From assembly GCA_009996515.1 (NCBI GenBank), contig JAACZV010000001.1, positions 304,627 through 368,626 of the forward strand: a stretch of DNA of 64,000 nucleotides, read 5' to 3'. Of this stretch, positions 19,237-28,380 are shown one piece after another (position 1 is the stretch's first letter; the number at the start of each line of letters is the position of its first letter). The notes beneath the pieces are model-generated. The model saw nothing but the letters and a program-made list of their open reading frames with translations. It did no database searches and was not told the origin of the DNA. The DNA is from Comamonadaceae bacterium (GTDB taxonomy: Bacteria; Pseudomonadota; Gammaproteobacteria; Burkholderiales; Burkholderiaceae_C). The position numbers and the translations under genes are program-made.

Positions 19237-20520
19237 ATGCTCGGCAGCACCCCCGCCATCGCCCCCAAGCCGGCCGCCATGCCGCCCGCCGCCGCGTCGC
19301 CCCAGCCGGGCTCGGCCGGCGGCCCCAGCTTTGCCCACTTCCTGAACGACCAGCCCGACCCGCAGCCCGCCCATGTCGACCCGGTGCCCAGCAAGCCCGA
19401 CACGGCCCGGGACGCCACGGCCGCCGCCAACGCGGCGCAGGCCCGCCGCAAGGAAGGCCAGGCCGCGCCGGCCAAGCCCGCCGCGCCGGCCCAGGGCCGC
19501 GCACCTGATGCGGCCGCCGCGCCGGCCACGCCGGCCAAGGACGCCAAGATCGACGACGACGCCAGCGAGCCCGCCGACGCGGCGGAGGACGCCGACGCCC
19601 AGACCTCGGGTCTGGACGAATTCACGCAGCTCATCGGCCTGACCCTGCCGGCGCCACCGGCCGTGCAGGCAGCCGCGACGACGGCCTCGCCCGCCGCGGC
19701 CGACACCGACACCGATGCCAGGCACCCGGCCAAGGGCGCCCGCAGCGGCCACATGACCGCCGAGGTCGGCGCCGACGACGGTGCGCGCGACGCCGCCGCC
19801 GCGACACCGGCCGAACGCCGCCCCGCCGAGGCGACGACGCGCGCCGCCGAGGCCTCGCGGGCCAAGGGCGTCGAGCTGGCCGCCGACAAGGCCGCGGCGG
19901 CGCGCAGCGCCCACGGCGACACGCTGCAGGCCGCCACAGCCACCGCCACGCCCGCGGCCACCACGCCGCGCACCGCGGCGTCGGCCGACGCCCAGCCCAA
20001 CGGCTTTGCCGCCCTGCTGGCCCAGACCCAGCAGGCCCAGCCGCTGGGCGCTGCGGCGCCAGGCACCCCTGCGGCAGCCGCCAGCGCCCGCGTGCATGCC
20101 GCGCTGCAGAGCAACGCCTTTGCGCCCGAGCTGGGCGCCCGCGTCAGCCTGCTGGCCGTCAACGGCGTGCAGCAGGCCGAGCTGCAGCTGAACCCGGCGG
20201 ACATGGGGCCGGTGGCCGTGCAGATCGTCGTCGACGGCGCCCAGGCCCAGGTGTCCTTCCATGCGGCCCAGGCCGAGACGCGCCAGGCGCTGCAGCAGAG
20301 CCTGCCCGACCTGGCCGCCGCACTGCAGGGCCAGGGCCTGACGCTGGCGGGTGGCGGCGTCTTCCAGCAGTCCTCGCAGAACGCCGGTCAGCGCGAGGCC
20401 GGCGGCAGCGAGGGCCGCGATTCGCGTGGCGCCGACACCGGCCGCGTCGAGGGCAGCCCGGCCGGCACCGCCGCGCCGCCCGCACGCCGCAGCCAGGGCC
20501 TGCTCGACACCTTTGCCTGA
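19237..20520 (+). CDS. fliK: Flagellar hook-length control protein FliK
   Basis: Ala/Pro-rich N-term; C-term QQAELQLNPADMGPVAVQIVVDGAQAQVSFHA is FliK C-domain. Confidence 0.94.
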   Translation: MLGSTPAIAPKPAAMPPAAASPQPGSAGGPSFAHFLNDQPDPQPAHVDPVPSKPDTARDATAAANAAQARRKEGQAAPAKPAAPAQGRAPDAAAAPATPAKDAKIDDDASEPADAAEDADAQTSGLDEFTQLIGLTLPAPPAVQAAATTASPAAADTDTDARHPAKGARSGHMTAEVGADDGARDAAAATPAERRPAEATTRAAEASRAKGVELAADKAAAARSAHGDTLQAATATATPAATTPRTAASADAQPNGFAALLAQTQQAQPLGAAAPGTPAAAASARVHAALQSNAFAPELGARVSLLAVNGVQQAELQLNPADMGPVAVQIVVDGAQAQVSFHAAQAETRQALQQSLPDLAAALQGQGLTLAGGGVFQQSSQNAGQREAGGSEGRDSRGADTGRVEGSPAGTAAPPARRSQGLLDTFA

Positions 20521-20650
20521 GGATGAAGCGGAAATAGCCACGGCTGCCCCAAGCTAATCGAGGTTTGCCTGGCAGGTAGCGGGTCAATAATCGGACGCAA
20601 ATTGCCCAGGGCCCGCCAGGCCCGGGCCTAGGACGTCTCAAGGAGTTCTC

Positions 20651-21241
20651 ATGGCGACTGCGCCGGCTGCCGAAACCGCCGCGCCCCCCGGGGGCGGCAG
20701 CAAGAAGCTGATCATCATCCTGGCCGCCGTGCTCGTGCTGGTGCTGCTGGGCGGCGGCGCCGCGCTGATGCTGATGAAGAAAAAGGCCGCGGCCGACGAG
20801 GGCGATGACGGCGAGGCCGTCGAGGCCCCCGTCAAGGCCAAGGCCAAGGCCAAGCCCGACCATCCGCCCACCTTCGTGCCGCTGGACCCCTTCACGGTCA
20901 ACCTGGCCGACAAGGACGTGGACCGCTTCGCCCAGGTCGGCGTGACGCTGGAGGTCGAGGACCCGAAGTTCGCCGACCAGGTCAAGGCCTACATGCCCGC
21001 CATCCGCAGCAACGTGCTGATGGTGCTGTCGCACAAGACCGCCGCCGAGCTGCTGACCCGCGAGGGCAAGGAGCAGCTGGCCAAGGAAATCATGCGCGAG
21101 TCGGTGCGCCCCATGGGCATCGAGCTGGACGACGAGGACGAGGCCACCGACGACACGCCGAAGAAGAAAAAGAAGAGGAAGAAGCCCGCGGTGGAAAGCC
21201 CCGTGACGCAAGTGCTGTTCTCCAACTTCATCGTGCAGTGA
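20651..21241 (+). CDS. fliL: Flagellar basal body-associated protein FliL
   Basis: Single TM then PTFVPLDPFTVNLADKDVDRFAQVGVTLEV. Confidence 0.95.
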   Translation: MATAPAAETAAPPGGGSKKLIIILAAVLVLVLLGGGAALMLMKKKAAADEGDDGEAVEAPVKAKAKAKPDHPPTFVPLDPFTVNLADKDVDRFAQVGVTLEVEDPKFADQVKAYMPAIRSNVLMVLSHKTAAELLTREGKEQLAKEIMRESVRPMGIELDDEDEATDDTPKKKKKRKKPAVESPVTQVLFSNFIVQ

Positions 21242-21254
21242 ACCTGGTTCCGCC

Positions 21255-22259
21255 ATGAATCAGCAGATCCTTTCCCAAGACGAAGTCGATGCGCTGCTCC
21301 AGGGCATCACCGGCGAGAGCCAGAAGCTCGAGCAGGAGGAAGAGCAGGTCGGCGGCATCCGCGAGTACAACCTCGCGAGCCAGGAGCGCATCGTCCGTGG
21401 GCGCATGCCCACGATGGAGATCATCAACGAACGCTTCGCGCGCAACATCCGCGTGGGCCTGTTCAACTTCATCCGCAAGAGCCCCGAGGTCGCCATCGGC
21501 GGCATCAAGGTGCAGAAGTACAGCGCCTTCCTGCGCGAGATCGTCGTCCCGACCAACTTCAACATCGTGTCGGTGAAGCCGCTGCGCGGCAGCGGCCTGA
21601 TCGTGTGCGACCCGACGCTGGTGTTCGCCGTCATCGACTCGCTGTTCGGCGGCATCGGCAAGTTCCACGCCCGCATCGAGGGCCGCGACTTCTCGCCCAC
21701 CGAGCAACGCGTCATCACGCGCGTCGTCGAGGTCATCACGACCGAGTACGCCAAGGCCTGGAAAGGCGTCTATCCGCTGGAGCTGGAGTACCAGCGCTCG
21801 GAGATGCAGCCCCAGTTCGCCAACATCGCCACGCCCAGCGAGATCGTCGTCTCCACGTCGTTCACGCTGGAGATCGGCGAGACCAGTGGCACGATCTACT
21901 TCTGCATCCCCTACTCGACGCTGGAGCCCATCCGCGACGTGCTGTACTCCACGACGGTGGGCGACTCCTCCGAGCCCGACCGGCGCTGGATCAACCTGCT
22001 GAAGACGCAGATCCAGGCCGCCGAGGTGGAACTGGTGGCGGAGCTGGGCACGGCGCCGGCCACCGTGGAGCAGTTGCTGGCCTTCAAGCCCGGCGACTTC
22101 ATCGAGCTGGACCTGGACCCGCTGATCGAGACCAAGGTGGACGGCGTGCCGGTCTTCCAGTGCCACTACGGCACGTCCAATGGCCGCTATGCCCTCAAGA
22201 TCGACAAGATGCTGACCGGCTCGCAGGAGAGCTGGTTGGGAGCCAAACATGAGCCCTGA
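21255..22259 (+). CDS. fliM: Flagellar motor switch protein FliM
   Basis: QQILSQDEVDALLQGITGES...RGRMPTMEIINERFARNIRVGLFNFIRK. Confidence 0.97.
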   Translation: MNQQILSQDEVDALLQGITGESQKLEQEEEQVGGIREYNLASQERIVRGRMPTMEIINERFARNIRVGLFNFIRKSPEVAIGGIKVQKYSAFLREIVVPTNFNIVSVKPLRGSGLIVCDPTLVFAVIDSLFGGIGKFHARIEGRDFSPTEQRVITRVVEVITTEYAKAWKGVYPLELEYQRSEMQPQFANIATPSEIVVSTSFTLEIGETSGTIYFCIPYSTLEPIRDVLYSTTVGDSSEPDRRWINLLKTQIQAAEVELVAELGTAPATVEQLLAFKPGDFIELDLDPLIETKVDGVPVFQCHYGTSNGRYALKIDKMLTGSQESWLGAKHEP

Positions 22260-22704
22260 TTCCCCCAGCCAAGACGAACAGGACGCGATGGCGGCCGAAT
22301 GGGCCGCGGCCCTGGCCGAGGCCTCCGCCGCGCCGGCCCCGGCCGCGACCACCGAGGTGGTGGCCGAGGTCGCCCCCGAGCAGGTGTCCACGCCCAGCTT
22401 CGCCAACTTCACGCCGACCACGGCCGGCGGCCCGGCGGGCGACATCAACATGATCCTGGACATCCCGGTCCAGCTGACCGTGGAACTGGGCCGCACCCGC
22501 ATCCCGATCAAGAACATCCTGCAGCTGGCCCAGGGCTCGGTCGTGGAGCTGGACGCGCTGGCCGGCGAACCCATGGACGTGCTGGTCAACGGCTACCTGA
22601 TCGCCCAGGGCGAGGTGGTGGTCGTGAACGACAAGTTCGGCATCCGGCTGACCGACATCGTCACGCCGTCCGAGCGCATGCGCCGCCTCAGCAAGGCGGC
22701 CTGA
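22249..22704 (+). CDS. fliN: Flagellar motor switch protein FliN
   Basis: ILDIPVQLTVELGRTRIPIKNILQLAQGSVVELDALAGEPMDVLVNGYLIAQGEVVVVNDKFGIRLTDI. Confidence 0.97.
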   Translation: MSPDSPSQDEQDAMAAEWAAALAEASAAPAPAATTEVVAEVAPEQVSTPSFANFTPTTAGGPAGDINMILDIPVQLTVELGRTRIPIKNILQLAQGSVVELDALAGEPMDVLVNGYLIAQGEVVVVNDKFGIRLTDIVTPSERMRRLSKAA

Positions 22705-22822
22705 AGACGCCGGGCCGGGAGGCCCGGCCCGCCCGCGACAGCCTTGGTCTTTGGACAACCGCGGGTTTGTCGGAGCAATTGAGGGTTTCTGGGACTCAAG
22801 TCCGTCCGCAAAATGCCGGGGC

Positions 22823-23155
22823 ATGAATGCTTCCGGCCTGCTCCCCTTCTTCTGGTTCATTGCCATCGTCGCGCTGATCCCGGTCGCGCTATGGCTGCTC
22901 AAGCGCTCGCCCTATGGCCGCGTGCTGGGCGGCGCGGCCACGCCCAATGTCTTGCGCGTCGTGACGCAGCTGGCCACGGCCCCCAACCAGCGCCTGCTGG
23001 TCGTCGAGGTGGGTCAGGGGGAGGACCGCCGCTGGCTGGTGCTGGGTGCCACGCCACAGAACATCACGACGCTGCACGTCATGCCGCCGCAGGCCGAGCC
23101 GCCCGCGCCGGCCAGCTTCGCCAAGCTGCTGGGCAAGGAGCGCAAGGATGCTTGA
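22823..23155 (+). CDS. fliO: Flagellar biosynthetic protein FliO
   Basis: N-terminal TM; NQRLLVVEVGQGEDRRWLVLGATPQNITTLH. Confidence 0.9.
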   Translation: MNASGLLPFFWFIAIVALIPVALWLLKRSPYGRVLGGAATPNVLRVVTQLATAPNQRLLVVEVGQGEDRRWLVLGATPQNITTLHVMPPQAEPPAPASFAKLLGKERKDA

Positions 23156-23156
23156 G

Positions 23157-23289
23157 CCCCTCGCCCATCCTCGCCACGCTGAACGCGGGGGAGTCTGGTC
23201 GGTCCCCCGCGGGGACGGCGATGCTTGCGGCATTCAGCCGCAATCACATCGCCCGCGGGCCGGCTTGGGGCGGCCCGGCGCTCGGCCCA
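23157..23289 (+). repeat. Structured post-stop intergenic element, copy C, between fliO and fliP
   Basis: Core GTCCCCcgcGGGGAC-GGCGATG-CGGCattcaGCCG-CATCGCC-GGGCCG...CGGCCC; begins 2 nt after fliO stop. Confidence 0.85.
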
Positions 23290-23309
23290 CGCTTTCATCC
23301 GACAAGGCG

Positions 23310-24041
23310 ATGCTGGGGCTTGCACTGTTCGTCGTGGCCGGCAGCGCGGTCGCGCAGGGCCAGACGCCGCCGGCCACGCTGCCGCTGCTGATCGGCCAGG
23401 GCGCCGGCGGCAGCTATTCGGTGCCCATCCAGACGCTGCTGTTCTTCACGGCGCTGGGCTTTCTGCCGGCCATCATTCTGATGATGACGGCGTTCACGCG
23501 CATCGCCATCGTGCTGAGCCTGATGCGCCAGGCGCTGGGCACCCAGGCCGCGCCGCCCAACCAGGTCATCGTGGGCCTGTCGCTGTTCCTGACCTTCTTC
23601 GTCATGAGCCCGACGCTGGACAAGGTCTACGCCGACGCCTGGCAGCCCTACAGCGCCGGCCAGATCCAGTTCGACGAGGCCTTGAAGCGCGCCGAGGTGC
23701 CCATGCGCGGCTTCATGCTCAAGCAGACCCGCCAGGCCGACGTGGCGCTGTTCTCGCGGCTGGCCAAGCTGGACGCCGGCATCAAGCCCGAGGACGTGCC
23801 CTTCAAGGTGCTGGTGCCGGCCTTCGTGACCAGCGAGCTCAAGAGCGCCTTCCAGATCGCGTTCCTGATCTTCATCCCCTTCCTGGTCATCGACATGATC
23901 GTGGCCAGCGTGCTGATGAGCCTGGGCATGATGATGCTGTCACCCGTGCTCGTGGCCCTGCCCTTCAAGCTGATGCTGTTCGTGCTGGCGGACGGCTGGA
24001 ACCTGCTGCTCGGCTCGCTGGCCGCGTCCTTCGTCACCTGA
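23310..24041 (+). CDS. fliP: Flagellar biosynthetic protein FliP
   Basis: LLFFTALGFLPAIILMMTAFTRIAIVLSLMRQALGTQAAPPNQVIVGLSLFLTFF. Confidence 0.97.
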   Translation: MLGLALFVVAGSAVAQGQTPPATLPLLIGQGAGGSYSVPIQTLLFFTALGFLPAIILMMTAFTRIAIVLSLMRQALGTQAAPPNQVIVGLSLFLTFFVMSPTLDKVYADAWQPYSAGQIQFDEALKRAEVPMRGFMLKQTRQADVALFSRLAKLDAGIKPEDVPFKVLVPAFVTSELKSAFQIAFLIFIPFLVIDMIVASVLMSLGMMMLSPVLVALPFKLMLFVLADGWNLLLGSLAASFVT

Positions 24042-24057
24042 TCTATCGCCCCGCGCC

Positions 24058-24327
24058 ATGGACCCCCAACAAGTCTTCACCTTCGGCCAGCAAGGCCTGT
24101 ACATGCTGATGCTGGTGGCCTCGCCCATCCTCATCGTCGTGCTGCTGGTCGGCGTGGTCGTCAGCGTCTTCCAGGCGGCCACGCAGATCAACGAGGCGAC
24201 GCTGTCCTTCGTGCCCAAGGTCGTCGCGGCCGTGCTGACGCTGGCCGTCGCCGGGCCGTGGATGATGACCACGCTGGTGGAGTACATCCAGCGCACGCTG
24301 ATGGCCATTCCCAGCATGGTCGGCTAA
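24058..24327 (+). CDS. fliQ: Flagellar biosynthetic protein FliQ
   Basis: MDPQQVFTFGQQGLYMLMLVASPILIVVLLVGVVVSVFQAATQINEATLSFVPKVV. Confidence 0.97.
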   Translation: MDPQQVFTFGQQGLYMLMLVASPILIVVLLVGVVVSVFQAATQINEATLSFVPKVVAAVLTLAVAGPWMMTTLVEYIQRTLMAIPSMVG

Positions 24328-24336
24328 TGGAAAAAC

Positions 24337-24470
24337 CCCTCGTCCGGTCTCGCCCTGCTGAACGCAGGCAGCCCGACCGGTCCCCCGAGGGGACGGCGAT
24401 GGCCGCGGCATGGAGCCGCAAGCCAATCGCCACGGCGGGCCGGCTTGGGGCGGCCCGGCGCTCGGCCCGC
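24337..24470 (+). repeat. Structured post-stop intergenic element, copy D, between fliQ and fliR
   Basis: Same core as copies B and C; begins about 9 nt after fliQ stop. Confidence 0.85.
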
Positions 24471-24504
24471 AATACCCTGGCCTCGTTCACCACGGGCGAT
24501 TGAC

Positions 24505-25269
24505 ATGTTCTCCGTCACCGAGGCCCAGCTGCTGGCGTGGTTGAACCCGCTGCTGTGGCCCTTCATCCGCACGCTGGCGCTGTTCGCAGGCATGCCCACC
24601 TTCAGCCAGCGCAACGTGCCGCTGCGGCTGCGCATCGGCCTGGCGCTGTTCATCTCGGTCGCCGCCCAGCCCTCGCTGCCGGAGATCCCGGTCGCGCCGC
24701 TGGATTCCGTCCCGATGCTGACGCTGCTGGTGGCCCAGCAGCTGCTGATCGGCCTGTCCATGGGCTTCGCGGTACGCATCGTGTTCGCCGCGCTGGAGTT
24801 CGCCGGCGAGATCATCGGCCTGCAGATGGGCCTGAACTTCGCGGGTTTCTTCGACCCCGGCACCGGCGCCCAGGGCACGGCCAGCGCGCGCTTCTTCGGC
24901 AGCATGGTGGCCTTCCTGTTCATCGCCATCAACGGCCATCTGCTGCTGATCAACGCACTGGTGCAGAGCTTCCACGCCTTCCCGGTGGGAGGCGAGCCCT
25001 TTGCCTTCCTGCGCGCGGCCTCGCCCCAGCGCTGGGGCGCCGAGATCTTCAGCATCGGCCTGTGGATCGCGCTGCCGCTGATCACCATGCTGCTGTTCGT
25101 CAACCTGGTGCTGGGCGTGATCTCGCGCGTGGCGCCGCAGATCAGCGTGTTCTCGGTCGGCTTCCCGCTGACCGTCAGCGTGGGCCTGATCGGCATGCTG
25201 GCCACGCTGCCGCTGATGCAGACGCCGTTCACGGTGGCGCTGGAGCGGCTGCTGGCGGCGTTCAGCTAG
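24505..25269 (+). CDS. fliR: Flagellar biosynthetic protein FliR
   Basis: MFSVTEAQLLAWLNPLLWPFIRTLALFAGMPTFSQRNVPLRLRIGLAL. Confidence 0.96.
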   Translation: MFSVTEAQLLAWLNPLLWPFIRTLALFAGMPTFSQRNVPLRLRIGLALFISVAAQPSLPEIPVAPLDSVPMLTLLVAQQLLIGLSMGFAVRIVFAALEFAGEIIGLQMGLNFAGFFDPGTGAQGTASARFFGSMVAFLFIAINGHLLLINALVQSFHAFPVGGEPFAFLRAASPQRWGAEIFSIGLWIALPLITMLLFVNLVLGVISRVAPQISVFSVGFPLTVSVGLIGMLATLPLMQTPFTVALERLLAAFS

Positions 25270-25406
25270 CGCCGCGCGGATGCGCAGCCGGGCCTTGCGC
25301 TTTGCGGCGGTGGCCCCGGACAACCTGGCCGGTCGAGATTGCCGGCCACACGCCGGGTTGCCGCACGGCCGATGCCGGGAACGCCGTCACGGAGCGCGGC
25401 GCTCGA

Positions 25407-26300
25407 CTAGGCCCCGGTGGGCAACGAGTTCCAGGTTTCAAGCACCACCGCACGCACCGCGGCGACGGCCGGGATATCGGGGGCTGGATCGGCCGTCACC
25501 CAGCATAGCCAGGTGCTGCCCTGCCAGCCCGGCCACACGAAGCCCTGGCCGAGCCGTTCAGCGTCCTCGGCCTGGTCGCGACGCATCAGCCCGGCGCCCA
25601 GACCGCTGGCCACCATGCTGCGTACCGCGCCTTCGGTATCTGCCATCGGGCCGGCCGGCAGCTCGCGGCCCGCGGCGCGGAAGAAGGCTTCCAGCTGCAT
25701 GCGCAGGCCGCAGTCGGGCGGCGTGCTCACCCAGGGCCCGCGTGCGATCGCGTCGATCGACGCGTCGACCAGATCGGCACATTGCGGCGGCAGCACGACG
25801 ACGACCTCCACGGGCTGCAGCCGCAACACCTCGAGGCCGGCGTGCTGCTCGTCTTCGTTGAGAACGCAGGCACAGTCGAGCTCTCCGCGCCGAACGGCCT
25901 GCATCGTGCGCGCCGAGACCCCTTGCTGCAGCTGCAGCGTGACCTCCGGGTGGAGTTCTGCCAGCCGAACGAACACCTCGCCCAGGCGCAGCGACACCGG
26001 GTCGCTGACGGTGCCCATGCGCACGCTGCCGCGCGCCTGGCCGCGGATCTGCGCGGCGGTCAGGTGCAGCGCCTGCGCCGCGGCGATCGTGCGCTGGGCC
26101 TCGGCCAGCAGGCGCTGGCCCGCAGCGGTGAGCACCATGCCGCGCGACGTTCGCTCGAAGAGGCGCACGCCCAGTTCGTCCTCGAGCGCCTTGAGCTGCG
26201 CACTCACGGCCGGCGGGCTGGTGAAGACGCGCTCCGCCGCGCGGGTGAGGTTGCCCTCGGCAGCCACCGCGACGAAGGTCCTGAGTTGGTAAATCTCCAT
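25407..26300 (-). CDS. LysR-family transcriptional regulator
   Basis: MEIYQLRTFVAVAAEGNLTRAAERVFTSPPAVSAQLKALEDELGVRLFERTSRGM. Confidence 0.93.
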   Translation of the reverse strand: MEIYQLRTFVAVAAEGNLTRAAERVFTSPPAVSAQLKALEDELGVRLFERTSRGMVLTAAGQRLLAEAQRTIAAAQALHLTAAQIRGQARGSVRMGTVSDPVSLRLGEVFVRLAELHPEVTLQLQQGVSARTMQAVRRGELDCACVLNEDEQHAGLEVLRLQPVEVVVVLPPQCADLVDASIDAIARGPWVSTPPDCGLRMQLEAFFRAAGRELPAGPMADTEGAVRSMVASGLGAGLMRRDQAEDAERLGQGFVWPGWQGSTWLCWVTADPAPDIPAVAAVRAVVLETWNSLPTGA

Positions 26301-26431
26301 CGCGCCATTTTGCGCACCCGGCTTTCACCCCGCATCTTGGATTTCCGAACATCGCGTGCCGCCGAAGCGAATGGACTGCGTCGACTCGGATGACCAGACT
26401 GCCCTCATCGCCATTGGTCTGTCCATCTGCC

Positions 26432-27427
26432 ATGAACTCCGTGCTTGCTCCCGTGCTCGCCCTGCTCTTCGCCACCTCGGCCTGGGGCAGTCTGTTTCTC
26501 GTCGGCAAGCCCCTGCTGGCCAGCGTCGATCCGGTGTGGTTCACCACCTTCAGATACGCGCTGGCTACCGCGCTGCTGGCGGCCCTGGTGCAGCTCTTCG
26601 GCCACAGCCCCTGGCGCAAGCTGCGCGAGGACGCGCTGCGACTGACGCTGCTCGGCCTGGCCGGCTACGGCTGCTTCAGCGTGCTGGTGTTCTGGGGCCT
26701 CGCGCGCTCGCTGCCGTCGCACGGCTCGGTGATCATGGCCACGATGCCGTTCACCACGCTGCTGCTGCGTTGGGCGCTGGACGCCCAGCGGCCTTCCGCC
26801 GCCTCGCTTGCCGGCGCTGGCGTCGCGTTGGTCGGTGTGGCCACGGTCGCCCATGTGCTCGGCGCGCCGGCAGCCACTCAGCAGACGGGCGCCACGATGC
26901 TGCTCGGCGATCTGGTCACGCTGGCCGGCACGCTGGGCTGGGTGCTGTACACAAGGGGCGCGGCCTCCCTGCCCCACCACAGCCCGCTGGAGTACACCGC
27001 GCTGACCGCCGTGGCCGCGACCCCCTGGCTGGTGCTGGGCGCGACCGTCGCCACCCTGCTCGGCGCCCTGCCGGCGCCCCGAGGCGCGGACGCCGTGATG
27101 CTGCTGCCGCCGCTTCTCTACATCGCGGTGGTGCCCACGGTGCTGGCGGCGCTGGCCTTCAATTTCGGCGTGCGCCGGCTGGGGCCCGCCGTCGGCACGC
27201 TGTTCCTCAACGTCGTCCCCGTGTCGGTGCTGGTGGTGCATGCGCTGCAAGGTCAGATGCCGGAGGTCGGCGAACTGGCGGGCGCGGCGCTGGTCGGCGC
27301 CGCACTCGGCTTCAACGCCTGGGCCGGCCGGCGCGCGGCCCCCGCGGCGGCTGGCGCCTCGGGTCAACGCCAAGGCGCCGGCGGTCATCGCGCCGGGCCG
27401 GCGAGTGCGGCACAGTGTCCGCATTGA
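26432..27427 (+). CDS. DMT/EamA family transporter
   Basis: Multi-TM; LFATSAWGSLFLVGKPLL; divergent from LysR gene. Confidence 0.88.
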   Translation: MNSVLAPVLALLFATSAWGSLFLVGKPLLASVDPVWFTTFRYALATALLAALVQLFGHSPWRKLREDALRLTLLGLAGYGCFSVLVFWGLARSLPSHGSVIMATMPFTTLLLRWALDAQRPSAASLAGAGVALVGVATVAHVLGAPAATQQTGATMLLGDLVTLAGTLGWVLYTRGAASLPHHSPLEYTALTAVAATPWLVLGATVATLLGALPAPRGADAVMLLPPLLYIAVVPTVLAALAFNFGVRRLGPAVGTLFLNVVPVSVLVVHALQGQMPEVGELAGAALVGAALGFNAWAGRRAAPAAAGASGQRQGAGGHRAGPASAAQCPH

Positions 27428-27451
27428 CCGACCGCCTCGCAGGTTCGACCC

Positions 27452-28345
27452 ATGACCACCTCGCCCTCCCTCCTGATCGCTGCCTCGCTCGTCGCCGGCA
27501 TGCCGGCGGCCGCCCCCATGCCGGCGGATCCGCCGGCCACCACGCACCTCCTGCCGGTCGGCGAGGGCCACATCGCCTACGACGACACCGGCGGCACCGG
27601 TCCGCTGGTCGTCGCCATCCCCGGAATGGGCGACCTGCGCTCGGAATACCGCGCGCTGCGCCCGCTGCTGCTGCAGGCGGGCTACCGGGTGGTCACCATG
27701 GATGTGCGTGGTCACGGCGAGACGTCTGCCCGCTGGAGCGACTACTCCGCGCGCGCCGTCGGGCGTGATGCGCTGTCACTGATCGAACACCTCGATGCGG
27801 GCCCGGCCGTGATCCTGGGCAACTCGTTCGCGGCCGGCTCGGCGCTGTGGGCGGCGCACGACGCGCCGGCGCGGGTGCGTGGCGTCGTGCTGCTGGGCCC
27901 GATCGTCCGTGACGGCAATCCCTCGTGGGTGGCCAAGACCGCCGTGGCCGTGGGCTTCGGCGGCCCGTGGCGCGTGGCCTTCTGGATGGCCTACTGGAAC
28001 AGTCTCTTCCCGTCGCACAAGCCGGCCGACCATGCCGAGGCGAAGGCGGCGCTGGCCGCCAACCTGCGTGAGCCAGGCCGGATCGAGGCGCTGCGGACCA
28101 TGGTCGGCCTGTCCAAGGCGGATACCGAAGCGCTGGTGGCCCGCAGCCGCGTTCCGGCGCTAGTCGTGATGGGCGCGCGCGACCCCGATTTCCCTGATGC
28201 GGCGGCAGAGGCACGCTGGCTGGGCGCGGCGCTGGGCAGCCCGCCGCTGATCATTGAAGGCGCCGGCCACTACCCCCACCTGGAGATGCCCGCGCATGTG
28301 GCACCGACGCTGCTGGCGTTCCTGGCGCGCCTGGACTCGCGCTGA
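27452..28345 (+). CDS. Alpha/beta hydrolase
   Basis: VTMDVRGHGETSARWSDYS...AVILGNSFAAGSALWAA; nucleophile elbow GNSFA. Confidence 0.88.
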   Translation: MTTSPSLLIAASLVAGMPAAAPMPADPPATTHLLPVGEGHIAYDDTGGTGPLVVAIPGMGDLRSEYRALRPLLLQAGYRVVTMDVRGHGETSARWSDYSARAVGRDALSLIEHLDAGPAVILGNSFAAGSALWAAHDAPARVRGVVLLGPIVRDGNPSWVAKTAVAVGFGGPWRVAFWMAYWNSLFPSHKPADHAEAKAALAANLREPGRIEALRTMVGLSKADTEALVARSRVPALVVMGARDPDFPDAAAEARWLGAALGSPPLIIEGAGHYPHLEMPAHVAPTLLAFLARLDSR

Positions 28346-28380
28346 TGCGACGCCTTCCGGTGCGATCGCCCCGCCCGTCA

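Noticed and set aside
13059-24470. Possible conserved micro-ORF in repeats B-D (GTAMxxAxSRxxIAxxGRLGAARRSA)
   Set aside because: Copy A lacks the ATG and copy C changes the peptide end, while the hairpin pairings are kept; structure explains the conservation better than coding.
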